Source of the DNA: Mycobacterium sp. 852014-52450_SCH5900713
GTDB lineage: Bacteria; Actinomycetota; Actinomycetes; Mycobacteriales; Mycobacteriaceae
NCBI RefSeq assembly: GCF_001667075.1
Contig: NZ_LZIL01000034.1
Coordinates: 62,001-126,000, forward strand
Direction: 5' to 3'
DNA: 64,000 nucleotides
In this document: in pieces, positions 53,346 through 62,657 of the stretch
How the letters are laid out: each line of letters opens with the position of its first letter
How positions within the stretch are numbered: position 1 is the first letter of the stretch
Made by a program: the position numbers and the translations under genes
The notes under the pieces: generated by a model
Told to the model about the DNA's origin: nothing
The model's input: only the letters and a program-made list of their open reading frames with translations
Databases searched by the model: none

Positions 53346-54062
53346 ATGGCCCATGGTAACACCGCCCACGAAGTGCTCGCGGTCGTATTCCAGGTTCGCC
53401 ATGTCACCAAGCAGGTTACGAAGGGCCGCCCGACGGAAAAACCGCAGCTTAACGTGCTGTTATGGCAGCGTGCCAAGGATCCGCAGCGGGGCGCCTGGTC
53501 GCTGCCGGGAGGACAGCTGCGCAACGACGAGGACATGACCACCTCGGTGCTGCGACAGCTGGCCGAAAAGGTGGACCTCAAAGAGCTCGCGCACCTGGAA
53601 CAGCTGGCGGTGTTCTCCGACCCCGACCGGGTGCCGGGTGCCCGGGTGATCGCGTCGACGTTCCTGGGGTTGGTGCCCTCCCCCGCCACCCCCGAGCTGC
53701 CGCCGGACACCCGCTGGCATCCGGTGAGCTGCCTGCCGCCGATGGCCTTCGACCACGGCCCGATGGTGACCCACGCGCACACCCGGCTGATCGCCAAGCT
53801 GTCCTACACCAACCTCGGGTTCGCCTTGGCCCCAAAGGAATTCGCGCTTTCTACGCTCCGCGACATCTACGGCGCCGCGCTCGGCTACCAAGTCGATGCG
53901 ACGAACCTGCAACGCGTGCTGGTCCGCCGCGGCGTGATCAGCCAGACGGGCACCATCGCGCAGTCGGGCCGCAGCGGCGGGCGGCCGGCGGCCCTGTACC
54001 ACTTCACCGACTCCCGACTGCGGATCACCGACGAATTCGCCGCCTTACGGCCCCCCGGCTAG
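53346..54062 (+). CDS. nrtR: Nudix-related transcriptional regulator of NAD synthesis
   Basis: A 238-residue regulator with an N-terminal Nudix-fold domain (about 1-150), where W-S-L-P-G-G replaces the start of the Nudix box and catalytic Glu residues are degenerate, and a C-terminal winged-helix domain (about 155-238) with V-L-V-R-R-G-V-I and G-R-P-A-A-L-Y. Known mycobacterial NrtR (Rv1593c) represses nadABC. ATG 53346 follows the palindrome directly; AGGAGG is 22 bases upstream, so the transcript may be leaderless. Confidence 0.93.
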   Translation: MAHGNTAHEVLAVVFQVRHVTKQVTKGRPTEKPQLNVLLWQRAKDPQRGAWSLPGGQLRNDEDMTTSVLRQLAEKVDLKELAHLEQLAVFSDPDRVPGARVIASTFLGLVPSPATPELPPDTRWHPVSCLPPMAFDHGPMVTHAHTRLIAKLSYTNLGFALAPKEFALSTLRDIYGAALGYQVDATNLQRVLVRRGVISQTGTIAQSGRSGGRPAALYHFTDSRLRITDEFAALRPPG

Positions 54063-54223
54063 GCTTGTGAAAAGCGTCTTCGGGTGACGCGATCGCAAAT
54101 CGATGCCAGTGGCGCGTCCGACTCTGCACGCCCCGGCAACAAGTCGCTCACAGTGCGGCGATTACGTTTTGGTTACCTGCCGTTCGTGCGCGACAATGCC
54201 GGATGGCCTAGAAGGGAGCCTCA

Positions 54224-55564
54224 ATGGCTGAGCTCGGCAATCTGGCAGGCACGCATGGCGCGGAGTGGATCGCCCGGCCGCCGCACGAGGAACTGCAGCG
54301 CAAGGTACGCCCGCTGCTGCCCTCGGACGATCCGTTCTACCAGCCGCCACTGGGCTTCCAACACGCCGAACCCGGGACGGTGCTGCGTTCGCGCGACGTC
54401 GAACTGGCGTTTTTGGGTTTGATCCCGCAGCCGGTCAAGGCCATTCAGCTGCTCTACCGGACGATGGACATGAACGGGGAGCCGGAGGCGGCGGCGACCA
54501 CTGTGATCGTCCCGGCCGAGCTCGCGCCGGAACGTCCGTGCCCGCTGCTGTCTTACCAGTGCGCGATCGACGCCGTGTCGTCCCGTTGCTTCCCGTCCTA
54601 CGCGCTGCGGCGCCGGGCGAAGGCCCTCGGATCGATCGGTCAGTTCGAACTCTTCCTGATCGCCGCCGCCGTTGCCGAGGGCTGGGCCGTCTCCGTGCCG
54701 GACCACGAGGGGCTCCAGGGCCTGTGGGGTGCGCCGTACGAGCCCGGCTATCGCGTCCTGGACGGCATCCGGGCCGCTCTGGGTTCGGAACGCCTCAGGC
54801 TTTCCCCGGAGGCGCCGATCGGGCTGTGGGGGTACTCCGGCGGCGGGCTGGCCAGCGCCTGGGCCGCCGAGGTATGCGCCGACTACGCGCCCGAACTGGA
54901 CATCGTCGGGGCGGTACTGGGGTCACCGGTCGGGGATCTCGGCAACACCTTCCGCAGGCTCAACGGCAGTTTCCTTTCGGGCCTGCCCGCGCTGGTGGTG
55001 GCCGCGCTGGCCCACATCTATCCCGAGCTGGACAGGGTGATCAAGGAGCACAGCAACGAAGAGGGGCGCGCCCTGCTCGAGTCGCTCGAGAAGATGACCA
55101 CCGTGGAGGCGGTCGTCCGGATGGCGGGCAAAAACATGGGCGACTACCTCGACGAGCCGCTGGAGAGCATCCTGTCCACGCCCGAGGTGATGCACGTCTT
55201 CGAGAACATCAAGCTGGGCGTGGCCGTGCCGACGCCGCCGGTGTTGATCGTGCAGGCCGTCCACGACTACCTCATCGACGTGAAAGACATCGACGTGCTC
55301 GCCGACGCCTATTCGGCCGGCGGCGCCCAGGTGACCTACCACCGGGACGCGTTCAACGAACACATGCTGCTACACCCGCTGTCGGCGCCGATGACGCTGC
55401 GCTGGCTCACCGACCGGTTCGACCGCCGCCCGCTGACCGAGCACCTCATCCGGACCACCTGGCCGACGATGTTCCATCCGATGACCTATGTCGGGATGGC
55501 CCGGCTGGCCAAGATCGCCGCCAAGGTCATCTTCGGCCGGAGCATTCACCGCCGTCCGCTATGA
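54224..55564 (+). CDS. Lipase/esterase, LIP family
   Basis: A 446-residue alpha/beta-hydrolase of the secretory-lipase (LIP) family with the nucleophile elbow G-Y-S-G-G near residue 204, Asp near H-D-Y-L-I-D and His in F-N-E-H-M-L-L-H. No signal peptide is visible. Counterpart of Rv1592c, implicated in lipid hydrolysis. ATG 54224 has GGGAG six bases upstream. The stop overlaps the converging DUF2567 stop (CTATGA). The 160 bp upstream to nrtR contain no gene. Confidence 0.9.
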   Translation: MAELGNLAGTHGAEWIARPPHEELQRKVRPLLPSDDPFYQPPLGFQHAEPGTVLRSRDVELAFLGLIPQPVKAIQLLYRTMDMNGEPEAAATTVIVPAELAPERPCPLLSYQCAIDAVSSRCFPSYALRRRAKALGSIGQFELFLIAAAVAEGWAVSVPDHEGLQGLWGAPYEPGYRVLDGIRAALGSERLRLSPEAPIGLWGYSGGGLASAWAAEVCADYAPELDIVGAVLGSPVGDLGNTFRRLNGSFLSGLPALVVAALAHIYPELDRVIKEHSNEEGRALLESLEKMTTVEAVVRMAGKNMGDYLDEPLESILSTPEVMHVFENIKLGVAVPTPPVLIVQAVHDYLIDVKDIDVLADAYSAGGAQVTYHRDAFNEHMLLHPLSAPMTLRWLTDRFDRRPLTEHLIRTTWPTMFHPMTYVGMARLAKIAAKVIFGRSIHRRPL

Positions 55565-56233
55565 GACGGCCGCTTCGGCGGCACCCCCTGCTCCCACCGG
55601 GAGCGCATCGGAAGGCCGGCCGCCCGGCGGACGGGCGCCCAGGTCGTCGCGGGCGTCGGCGGCCGCCAGCACCGCATACACCAGCGCGGCGATAGCGGCG
55701 GGCCACAGCAGGGTCAGCGCGACCTGCAGCGGGTTTTGGGCGAAGAACACCGGGGGCGCCTGGACGACGTACGCCACCGACGGGCTTTTGGACAGCGGCA
55801 CCGCGTCGAAGTTCAATGCGCCGTAGCTGATCCGGACCAGCGCGGCCCCGGTGGCCGTCGCGGCCGCGGCAGCGGTCAACAGGCCGGTGGACAGCGCGAC
55901 GACCATCCCCGGCCCGCGGTGCTCGCGCCACTGCCACCCGAGCACGGGCGCCACCACGGCCAGCACGGTCAGCAGCCCCAGCATCAGGCACGGCGCGTCG
56001 AAGAAGTGCTCGGACTCGGTGCCGAGATAGTCGTGGACCCGTTCACCCGCCCGCGTGAGCGCCACCACGGCATGGATCGGCGGGGCGATCCACGCCCACA
56101 GCCCACCGACCAGCACACCGGCCGCCGCGGACCCCAGCCCGGCGATGGCGATGGCGCGCACCGGCGGCTTACGCGGGGCGATTGCGGCCGGCGGCGTGTC
56201 CCGTCCTTCCATGGGCGTCACGGGCTCGGTCAT
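55559..56233 (-). CDS. DUF2567 membrane protein
   Basis: A 224-residue protein with a short cytoplasmic N-terminus and four spans (about 29-52, 90-108, 118-140, 175-200). The family is confined to actinobacteria and its function is unknown. ATG 56233 overlaps the bsaP stop by four bases, so it is translated with the bioB-bsaP unit. Counterpart of Rv1591. Confidence 0.85.
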   Translation of the reverse strand: MTEPVTPMEGRDTPPAAIAPRKPPVRAIAIAGLGSAAAGVLVGGLWAWIAPPIHAVVALTRAGERVHDYLGTESEHFFDAPCLMLGLLTVLAVVAPVLGWQWREHRGPGMVVALSTGLLTAAAAATATGAALVRISYGALNFDAVPLSKSPSVAYVVQAPPVFFAQNPLQVALTLLWPAAIAALVYAVLAAADARDDLGARPPGGRPSDALPVGAGGAAEAAVS

Positions 56234-56466
56234 CGCTGGGCCTCCAGCTCGACGGAGTCGACCTGACCGTGCCGCGAGCATTGCGCCCGCCAGCCGTCGG
56301 GTCGGACCTGCACGATCATCCGGCGTCCGCATTCCGCACAGAACCGGGGCGGCTCGAGGCCCAACTGTGCCGCTGTCGGCACCACGGTGCCGCCCAATTC
56401 CCCGGTGTAGACGTTGTAGACGCCGGCGCTGACCGGAGCGCCCAGATCCCGAACCACAGTCGCCAA
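56230..56466 (-). CDS. bsaP: Biotin synthase auxiliary protein
   Basis: A 78-residue cysteine-containing protein. C-A-E-C-G-R-R (about 43-49) plus a later C-S-R-H give a possible metal site. The homologous Rv1590/BsaP was reported to be required for mycobacterial biotin synthase to convert dethiobiotin to biotin. It follows bioB by 5 bp. Start is TTG 56466 with AGGA upstream; GTG 56457 is an alternative. Confidence 0.88.
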   Translation of the reverse strand: MATVVRDLGAPVSAGVYNVYTGELGGTVVPTAAQLGLEPPRFCAECGRRMIVQVRPDGWRAQCSRHGQVDSVELEAQR

Positions 56467-56471
56467 GTTTC

Positions 56472-57506
56472 CTACAGGGTGGCGTTGAGCGCCTTGATAG
56501 GCATCTGTAGGTCGTCGAGCAGTTCCAGGTCGGCCTCGGCCGGGCGGCCGAGGGTAGTCAGATAGTTCCCGACGATCACCGCGTTGATGCCGCCCAGGAT
56601 GCCCTGCTTGGCGCCCAGGTCGCCCAGGGTGATCTCGCGGCCCCCGGCGAACCGCAGCATCGCGCGCGGCAAGGCCAGGCGGAAGGCGGCCACCGACTTC
56701 AGCGCCTCGGCCACCGGCAGCACCTCCAGGTCACCGAACGGCGTGCCGGGACGCGGGTTGAGGAAGTTCAACGGCACCTCGTCGGGCCCGAGCTCGGCCA
56801 GTTCGGCGGCGAACTCCGCGCGCTGCTCGAGCGTCTCGCCCATGCCCAGGATGCCGCCGCAGCACACCTCCATGCCGGCGTCGCGCACCATCGACAGGGT
56901 CTGCCAGCGCTCTTCCCAGGTGTGGGTGGTCACCACGTTGGTGAAGAACGAGCGGGCGGTCTCCAGGTTGTGGTTGTAGCGGTGCACACCCATCGCCGAC
57001 AACTGCTCGACCTGCTCGGTGGTCAGCATCCCCAGCGAGCAGGCGATGTTGATCTCGACCTCATTGCGGATCGCCTCGATGCCGGCCGCGACCTGGGCCA
57101 TCAACCGCTCATCGGGCCCACGGACGGCGGCCACGATGCAGAACTCGGTGGCACCCGACTTTGCGGTTTGCTTGGCGGCCTCGACCAGGCTGGGAATGTC
57201 CAGCCGGGCGCTGCGCACCGGCGAGGCGAACAACCCCGATTGCGAGCAGAAATGACAATCCTCCGGGCAACCGCCGGTCTTCAGGCTGATGATGCCCTCG
57301 ACCTCGACCTCGGGCCCGCACCAGCGCATCCGGACCTCGTGGGCCAGCGCCAGCAGGTCGTCGAGCCGGTCGTCGGGCAGTTGCAGCACCCGCAGCACCT
57401 GCTCGCGACTCAGTCCCTCGCCGCGCTCGAGTACCTGTTCGCGGGCGACCGCCAGGATGTCTGCGTCGTTGGCGCCGGTGGCCGGTCGAGTTGCCGCTTG
57501 AGTCAC
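56472..57506 (-). CDS. bioB: Biotin synthase
   Basis: Radical SAM enzyme inserting sulfur into dethiobiotin. The 344-residue protein has the SAM cluster motif C-P-E-D-C-H-F-C near residue 80, the auxiliary cluster cysteines in V-C-C-G-G and near A-C-S-L-G, and N-H-N-L-E-T. Together with bsaP downstream, and bioA, bioF and bioD at the right end of the window, it completes the late biotin pathway. Confidence 0.97.
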   Translation of the reverse strand: MTQAATRPATGANDADILAVAREQVLERGEGLSREQVLRVLQLPDDRLDDLLALAHEVRMRWCGPEVEVEGIISLKTGGCPEDCHFCSQSGLFASPVRSARLDIPSLVEAAKQTAKSGATEFCIVAAVRGPDERLMAQVAAGIEAIRNEVEINIACSLGMLTTEQVEQLSAMGVHRYNHNLETARSFFTNVVTTHTWEERWQTLSMVRDAGMEVCCGGILGMGETLEQRAEFAAELAELGPDEVPLNFLNPRPGTPFGDLEVLPVAEALKSVAAFRLALPRAMLRFAGGREITLGDLGAKQGILGGINAVIVGNYLTTLGRPAEADLELLDDLQMPIKALNATL

Positions 57507-57568
57507 CCGTACTCCCCTGCATCATCGGTGGCCGCGCACGCGGCCCCCCTGCCCACGGTGGTGGCAGC

Positions 57569-57585
57569 TTGAATAAAGTGTTCAA
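57569..57585. promoter_or_regulatory. Inverted repeat in the bioB upstream region
   Basis: TTGAA-TAAAGTG-TTCAA, 62 bp before the bioB start and also upstream of the divergent membrane operon. It resembles biotin repressor (BioQ) sites in arm sequence but has a wider centre than the box I remember for M. smegmatis. Confidence 0.4.
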
Positions 57586-57635
57586 AGTAGGGTAACGGCC
57601 GCAGAACATGCCGTCCGCCGGGGTATCTCACCAGA

Positions 57636-57809
57636 ATGACCGATCCGCACGTCGCGTACGTGGCTCACCACATGATCCTGCTGGCGATCCCGGCCTTCTT
57701 GCCGGCGATCATCGTCGTCGGGGTGATCCTCTACGTCGCGCTCAAGGACCGCCGCTCCCCCGGCGACCAGGAGGAGGCCGGGCAGCGCAACGACGAAATC
57801 GGTGATTGA
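57636..57809 (+). CDS. 57-residue single-span membrane protein
   Basis: M-T-D-P-H followed by one long hydrophobic helix (about 13-36: M-I-L-L-A-I-P-A-F-L-P-A-I-I-V-V-G-V) and a charged cytoplasmic tail K-D-R-R-S-P-G-D-Q-E-E. The length and single span suggest a small accessory subunit. It stands first in the membrane operon, 84 bp before the 614-residue gene, on the same strand. No strong ribosome site; coding confidence rests on the helix, charge pattern and position. Confidence 0.6.
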   Translation: MTDPHVAYVAHHMILLAIPAFLPAIIVVGVILYVALKDRRSPGDQEEAGQRNDEIGD

Positions 57810-57893
57810 CCGGCCGCCGATTTGGGCATTCCGCTTCCTGCGAGCTGGATCACAGCCCGCCAGGCGGGCGGGCGCTGTTGGGAGGGTTTGACG

Positions 57894-59738
57894 ATGAAAT
57901 CGGCGGAACTCACTTTCGTTGCCGAGGCACCGGCGCGCGGCGCCGGCCTGAACCAGGTGATCGGGCTGTCGGTCGCGGCGGTAGTGATCGCCGCGGTCAT
58001 GCTCTGGGTCGGTTATGCCCACCGCACCCATCGGATCGAGTGGTTGACCCGGGTCGCCGACAAGCTGGGCGAGAAGTTCCACCGGCCCAATTGGGTGGCG
58101 CTTCCGGTCCTCATCTTCACGACGTTCATCATCTGCGCGCTGTTCGGATTCATCTGGGACGTCAGCTGGCACATCGGCAACGGGCGCGACCCCGGCCCCT
58201 TGGCCAACCCCGCGCACTACTTCATCATCATCGGGCTGTTCGGAATCTTCGTGGCCGGCATGGTCTCGGTGGTGCTGCCGTTCGACAAGCCGGGCCCCGC
58301 GTCGGTGCGGATCACCCGCAACTGGCACGCGCCCGTCGGCGGCCTGCTGATGGCGGGCTGCGGGATGTACGCGATGATCGGGTTCCCGCTCGACGACATC
58401 TGGCACCGCATCTTTGGGCAAGACGTAACCCTCTGGGGCCCAACACATTTGATGATGATCGGCGGTGCGTGTTTCTCGCTGTTCTCGGTGCTGATGCTGG
58501 AGCGTGAAGGCGAGGCGCACGACGGCGACGAGGTAACCCACGGCGCCTTCATCACCTTCCTGCGTTACCTGTCCTTCGGCGGGCTGTTCATCGGCCTGTC
58601 CGTCTACCAGATCGAGTTCGACTTCGGGGTTCCGCAGTTCCGGCTGGTGTTTCAGCCGATGCTGATTGCCGCGGCGTCCGCGCTGGCGGCCGTCGCCGCC
58701 CGCATGACGATGGGACGCGGTGCCGCGATCATCGCGGCGCTGTTCGCCATCGCGCTGCGCGGTGCGGTTGCGGTGCTGGTCGGCCCTATCCTGGGCGCTC
58801 CGATCAACTGGTTCCCGCTGTACCTGGGTCCCGCGCTGGTCGTCGAGCTGGTGGCGCTGACCCCGTTGATCAAGCGTCCGGTGGCCTTCGGCGCCGTCTC
58901 CGGCCTCGCGGTCGCCACGGTGGGGCTGTGGCTGGAATCGCTGTGGATCGGGGCGGTGTACCACTACCCGTGGCCGACCAGCATGTGGGGCGAGGCGCTG
59001 GCGATGTCGGTGCCCGTCGCGGCGCTGACCGGGGTTTGCGGCGCGCTGTTCGGCCTGGTCCTCACCGGCCGGCGCCTCCCAAGCCGCGGGGTCGGCATCT
59101 CGGTGGTGGCGGCGGCAGTGCTGGTGATCGGCATCGCGGTGGCCAACGGCCTGCACATCCTCGTGCCGGGCCAGAACACCGCCACCGTGACGTTGACGGA
59201 TCTCCCCAGCCCCGCGGGGCAACGCATGGTGTCGGCCGACGTGATGATCTCCCCGACGACCATGGTCAGTGACCACCCGGACTGGCTGACGATCCTGTCC
59301 TGGCAGGGGCGGATGCAGAACGACCGTGGCCTGATGATCGACAAGCTCGCCAAGGTCGGGCCGGGGCACTACCGGTCCACCCAGCCGGTCCCGGTGTGGG
59401 GAGACTGGAAGACGCTGTTGCGGGTGCAGGACGGCCGCACGATGACGGCCGTGCCGATCTACGAGCCGGCCGACGACGCCATCCCGGCGCCCGAGGTCCC
59501 CGCGCTCGCGACCAGCACGCGGCCGTTCGTCCTGGAGGTCACCATCCTGCAGCGCGAACGCGACCAGAGCGCGCCCGCCTGGTTGTTCACCGCCGGGGGG
59601 ATCGTCGTGCTGTTCCTGACGCTGATGGTGATCAGCGCCTTGACCTGGGGCGCCGGCCGGATCAACAACTACGACACCCTGCCCAAGCGGCCGAAGGAAG
59701 AGAAGCACACCGTGCCGGGCACCCCCCAGGCGGCGTGA
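57894..59738 (+). CDS. 614-residue polytopic membrane protein with repeated Asp/His motifs
   Basis: About ten spans, then an outer beta domain (about 440-560) with a G-H-Y-R-S-T ... G-D-W-K-T-L-L-R-V-Q pattern like FixH/YtkA domains and a last span near 575-595. Two membrane-edge motifs recur: D89-x3-H93 with D99 and H108, and D168 or D167-x3-H171 with D177 and H185; each has W before the first His and P-x before the last. This layout recalls the Asp-x3-His-x12-His copper site of AmoC/PmoC. The remaining sequence is unlike AmoC, so the relation is a hypothesis. GGGAGGG lies eight bases before ATG 57894. No counterpart in M. tuberculosis known to me. Confidence 0.8.
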   Translation: MKSAELTFVAEAPARGAGLNQVIGLSVAAVVIAAVMLWVGYAHRTHRIEWLTRVADKLGEKFHRPNWVALPVLIFTTFIICALFGFIWDVSWHIGNGRDPGPLANPAHYFIIIGLFGIFVAGMVSVVLPFDKPGPASVRITRNWHAPVGGLLMAGCGMYAMIGFPLDDIWHRIFGQDVTLWGPTHLMMIGGACFSLFSVLMLEREGEAHDGDEVTHGAFITFLRYLSFGGLFIGLSVYQIEFDFGVPQFRLVFQPMLIAAASALAAVAARMTMGRGAAIIAALFAIALRGAVAVLVGPILGAPINWFPLYLGPALVVELVALTPLIKRPVAFGAVSGLAVATVGLWLESLWIGAVYHYPWPTSMWGEALAMSVPVAALTGVCGALFGLVLTGRRLPSRGVGISVVAAAVLVIGIAVANGLHILVPGQNTATVTLTDLPSPAGQRMVSADVMISPTTMVSDHPDWLTILSWQGRMQNDRGLMIDKLAKVGPGHYRSTQPVPVWGDWKTLLRVQDGRTMTAVPIYEPADDAIPAPEVPALATSTRPFVLEVTILQRERDQSAPAWLFTAGGIVVLFLTLMVISALTWGAGRINNYDTLPKRPKEEKHTVPGTPQAA

Positions 59739-59741
59739 TCG

Positions 59742-60110
59742 ATGACGATCCGTAGCACCCTGAGCGCGGCGTGGGTGGCGGCGCTGGCGTGGGCGTTGAT
59801 CGCTTGCGGCGGTTCGCATAACCAGTCGCAGCCCGCCGGCGCGGGCCCGACGATCGATGTCACCATCGCCAAGGGGCAGGTGACTCCCACCAATGCCGCC
59901 CTGCAGGCCAAGGTGCACCAGCCGATCACGGTGAAGGTGACCAGTGACGCCGCCGACGAGCTGCACGTGCACTCGACGCCCGACCACAAGTTCCAGGTGG
60001 CGGCCGCGCCAAACCAGACGTTCCAGTTCAGCGCCGACGTGCCCGGCAACGTCGAGGTGGAGTTGCACCACCTGGACCGCACGATTGCGACCGTCCAAGT
60101 CCAACCGTGA
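59742..60110 (+). CDS. Cupredoxin-like lipoprotein
   Basis: A 122-residue lipoprotein: signal core A-A-W-V-A-A-L-A-W-A, lipobox L-I-A-C with Cys22, then a Ser/Gly linker. The mature part (about 38-122) is a small beta sandwich of cupredoxin type with H-V-H-S-T and V-E-V-E-L-H-H-L near the C-terminus. The Cys and Met of type-1 copper sites are missing; histidines could bind copper differently. It starts 3 bp after the 614-residue gene and overlaps the next gene (GTGA), so all three are translated together. Confidence 0.8.
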   Translation: MTIRSTLSAAWVAALAWALIACGGSHNQSQPAGAGPTIDVTIAKGQVTPTNAALQAKVHQPITVKVTSDAADELHVHSTPDHKFQVAAAPNQTFQFSADVPGNVEVELHHLDRTIATVQVQP

Positions 60111-61471
60111 CCGGCGGCGGCGCGACCGTGGTGCTCGCGCACGGGCTCGGCGGATCCGGCGACCTTCCGGTGCCGTACATGTACGCGATGGTCGGCGCGG
60201 CGTGGGCCCTGACGTTCACCTTCGCGCTGGTCGCCTTCGCCTGGCGGCGGCCGCGGTTCGATCCGCTCAAGCCCGGCCGCCCACTGCCCGCGGCGGTGAC
60301 CGCGCTGGTTGACGCCCCGGCGACGCGGTGGACGGCCGCCGGGCTGGCGCTGGTGTTCGCCGCGTGGGCGGTGGCGGCCGGGGTGTGGGGCCCGCAGTCG
60401 GAGACCAATGCCCTGCTGGGCGTGTTCTACGTGCTGCTGTGGGTCGGGTTGGTGGCGGTGTCACTGGCGATTGGGCCGGTTTGGCGGGTCATCTCCCCGA
60501 TGGGGACGGTCTACGTGTTGCTGCGACGGGCCACACCCGAGCGCGTGCACCGACCGCGGCGGCCCTATCCCGAACGGTGGGGCTACCGGCCGGCCGCGCT
60601 GGGCCTGTTCGCGTTCGTCTGGATGGAGCTGGCCAGCCCGAACCCGGCGTCGCTGCCCTGGGTGCGCGCGTGGCTGGGTGGGTATGCCGTGGCCATGCTG
60701 GCGGGCGCCTGGCTGTGCGGCCAGCGCTGGCTGGCCCGCGCCGACCCGTTCGGCGTGTACAGCATGGCGGTGTCTCGCCTGTCCCCGTTTCGCCGCAACC
60801 CGCAGAGCGGGAAGATCGTCATCGGGAATCCGCTCGACCATTTGCCGTCGCTGCCGGTGCGGCCCGGGGTGGTCGTGCTGCTCGCGGTGTTGCTCGGGTC
60901 CACGGCGTTCGACAGTTTCTCGTCGTCCCCGACGTGGCGCGGCTTCGCCGACGGGCTGTCTCACGACGTCGGCCTGCCGCCGACGCTGGCGTCGTCGCTG
61001 CTGCGCACCCTCGGGCTGGTGGTGTTCATTTCTGTTGTGGCGGTTACCTTTTCGCTCGCCGCGCGCGCGACGGGCGGCGTGGACCGAGAGCAGCGGGGCG
61101 CCCTGCCCGGCCAGATGGCGCATTCCCTGATCCCGATCGTGGTGGGCTACATCTTCGCCCACTACCTGACCTACCTCGTCGAGCGCGGACAGCAGGCCAT
61201 GCTGGCGCTGGCCGACCCGTTCGGCCGCGGCTGGAATTTGCTGGGCTTGGCGCACCAGCAGGTGGCCTACGTGTTGTCCGCCCACCCGCCGGTGCTGGCC
61301 GGGATCAAGGTGGCCTGCGTGGTCACCGGCCACATCGTCGCGGTGATCGCGGCCCACGACAAGGCCCTGCGGCTGCTGCCGAGCGGCCATCAGCTCACCG
61401 GCCAGCTGACCATGATGCTGGTCATGGTCGGCTACACCTTCACCGGCCTGTACCTGCTGTTCGGCGGCTAG
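60107..61471 (+). CDS. 454-residue polytopic membrane protein
   Basis: About ten to eleven spans. Intramembrane histidines are paired: H-S-L-I-P-I-V-V-G-Y-I-F-A-H and, further on, G-H-I-V-A-V-I-A-A-H-D, spacing suited to haem or metal binding. Similar proteins are sometimes labelled fenitrothion hydrolase in databases, a name I would not transfer. Start is GTG overlapping the lipoprotein stop. Its stop overlaps that of the converging 2H phosphoesterase by three bases. Confidence 0.75.
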   Translation: MTGGGATVVLAHGLGGSGDLPVPYMYAMVGAAWALTFTFALVAFAWRRPRFDPLKPGRPLPAAVTALVDAPATRWTAAGLALVFAAWAVAAGVWGPQSETNALLGVFYVLLWVGLVAVSLAIGPVWRVISPMGTVYVLLRRATPERVHRPRRPYPERWGYRPAALGLFAFVWMELASPNPASLPWVRAWLGGYAVAMLAGAWLCGQRWLARADPFGVYSMAVSRLSPFRRNPQSGKIVIGNPLDHLPSLPVRPGVVVLLAVLLGSTAFDSFSSSPTWRGFADGLSHDVGLPPTLASSLLRTLGLVVFISVVAVTFSLAARATGGVDREQRGALPGQMAHSLIPIVVGYIFAHYLTYLVERGQQAMLALADPFGRGWNLLGLAHQQVAYVLSAHPPVLAGIKVACVVTGHIVAVIAAHDKALRLLPSGHQLTGQLTMMLVMVGYTFTGLYLLFGG

Positions 61472-61977
61472 CCGATCAGGTAGTCGACCTTCTTCTCGCC
61501 GTTCCAGTGCCGCAAACCGGCGAAGCTTCCCTCGACGAGGGTGGGCCGCCCCGCGATCCGCAGCGCCCGGCCCAGCGCCGGTCCGCCGACGCGCCGGGCC
61601 AGCGTGACGTGCGGCGTCCACTGGCCGGGCAGGCTGGTGGGGGCCGGCGCGGGGGCCAGGTGCTCGCCGCACCGCCGGTGCACCTCCGCGTGGAAATCCA
61701 GCAGCTCCGCCGTCGGGACGATGAGCCGGGCCAGGATCGCGTTGGACCGTCCGAGCAGCAACGACGCGCCGACGGCGCAGCCCAGCGGCAGCCGGTCGGT
61801 CAGCGGCCGGAGCGCGGCGTCGGCCTCCTCGGCGATGCGGTCGGCCACCGCGAGCGTGACGTGCGGCCGCCCGGCCGGCGCCTGACTGGGAATCCCGGCG
61901 CCGGCCAGCGCGTCCCAAAGCCCGCGGATCGTCGCCTCGGTGTCGCCGTCGAAGAGCAGCTCGATGGAATGCACCAT
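61468..61977 (-). CDS. 2H phosphoesterase / 2'-5' RNA ligase-family protein
   Basis: A 169-residue protein with both H-x-T motifs of the two-histidine superfamily: R-P-H-V-T-L-A near residue 39 and T-P-H-V-T-L-A near 124. Members cut or join 2'-5' or cyclic phosphates in RNA and nucleotides; the substrate here is unknown. ATG 61977 shares a base with the bioD stop, so it is in the bio operon, as is Rv1571 in M. tuberculosis. Confidence 0.85.
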   Translation of the reverse strand: MVHSIELLFDGDTEATIRGLWDALAGAGIPSQAPAGRPHVTLAVADRIAEEADAALRPLTDRLPLGCAVGASLLLGRSNAILARLIVPTAELLDFHAEVHRRCGEHLAPAPAPTSLPGQWTPHVTLARRVGGPALGRALRIAGRPTLVEGSFAGLRHWNGEKKVDYLIG

Positions 61978-62657
61978 CAGCCGACCAGCGCGGTGACCCA
62001 GTCGCGGTCGAACGCCGCGGCGCTCATGGCCGCGAACCGCGCGGCGTCCATCGATCCGGCCCCCGCCGGCAGCGCGGCCCGCACCTGACCCAGCCGGTCC
62101 AGGGCGGAGCGATTCGAAGTCTCGACCGGCCCGGGGCGCGCCGGCCAGCTGCCGATGACCAGCCCTGCGCACGGGACATCATGGGCGGCAAGCGATTCCA
62201 GCGTCAGCGCGGTGTGGTTAAGGGTGCCCAATTCCGCGGTCACCGCGACCAGCGCCGCGGCACCCGTCTCGACGGCCAGATCGCGCAGGGTGACGCCCGC
62301 GGCGGCGAGCTCGACGAGCAGCCCGCCGGCCCCTTCGACCAGCGTAAGCCGGCCCGGGCGGTCCAGGCCGGCGATGAGCCGCAGCACGTGGTCGCCGGTG
62401 GGCAGCGCGGCGCCGGCCAGCTCGGCGGCGGCGGCCGGTGCCAGCGGTTGCGGGTAGCGGGCCAGCCCGGCCAACTCGGTCACGCCGGACAACCGGGCGA
62501 CCTCGGCAAGGTCGTCGTCGCCGGTGTCGGTGCCGGTCTGGACCGGTTTGCATACCGCCACGTCGATGCCTGCCTGACGCGCGTGACAGGCCAGCGCGGC
62601 GGTGACGATGGTCTTGCCGACCCCGGTTCCCGTCCCCGTGACGACCAGGACGGTCAA
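61977..62657 (-). CDS. bioD: Dethiobiotin synthetase
   Basis: ATP-dependent carboxylation of diaminopelargonate to dethiobiotin. The 226-residue product has the P-loop G-T-G-T-G-V-G-K-T near residue 8, K-P-V-Q-T-G and V-E-G-A-G-G. TTG 62657 overlaps the bioF stop by four bases and gives the tuberculosis length. Confidence 0.96.
   Translation of the reverse strand: MTVLVVTGTGTGVGKTIVTAALACHARQAGIDVAVCKPVQTGTDTGDDDLAEVARLSGVTELAGLARYPQPLAPAAAAELAGAALPTGDHVLRLIAGLDRPGRLTLVEGAGGLLVELAAAGVTLRDLAVETGAAALVAVTAELGTLNHTALTLESLAAHDVPCAGLVIGSWPARPGPVETSNRSALDRLGQVRAALPAGAGSMDAARFAAMSAAAFDRDWVTALVG

Noticed and set aside
57582..60104. 840-codon minus-strand frame opposite the membrane operon
   Set aside because: Gln/Asp/Arg/His-rich shadow; the plus strand has spans, a lipobox and ribosome sites.
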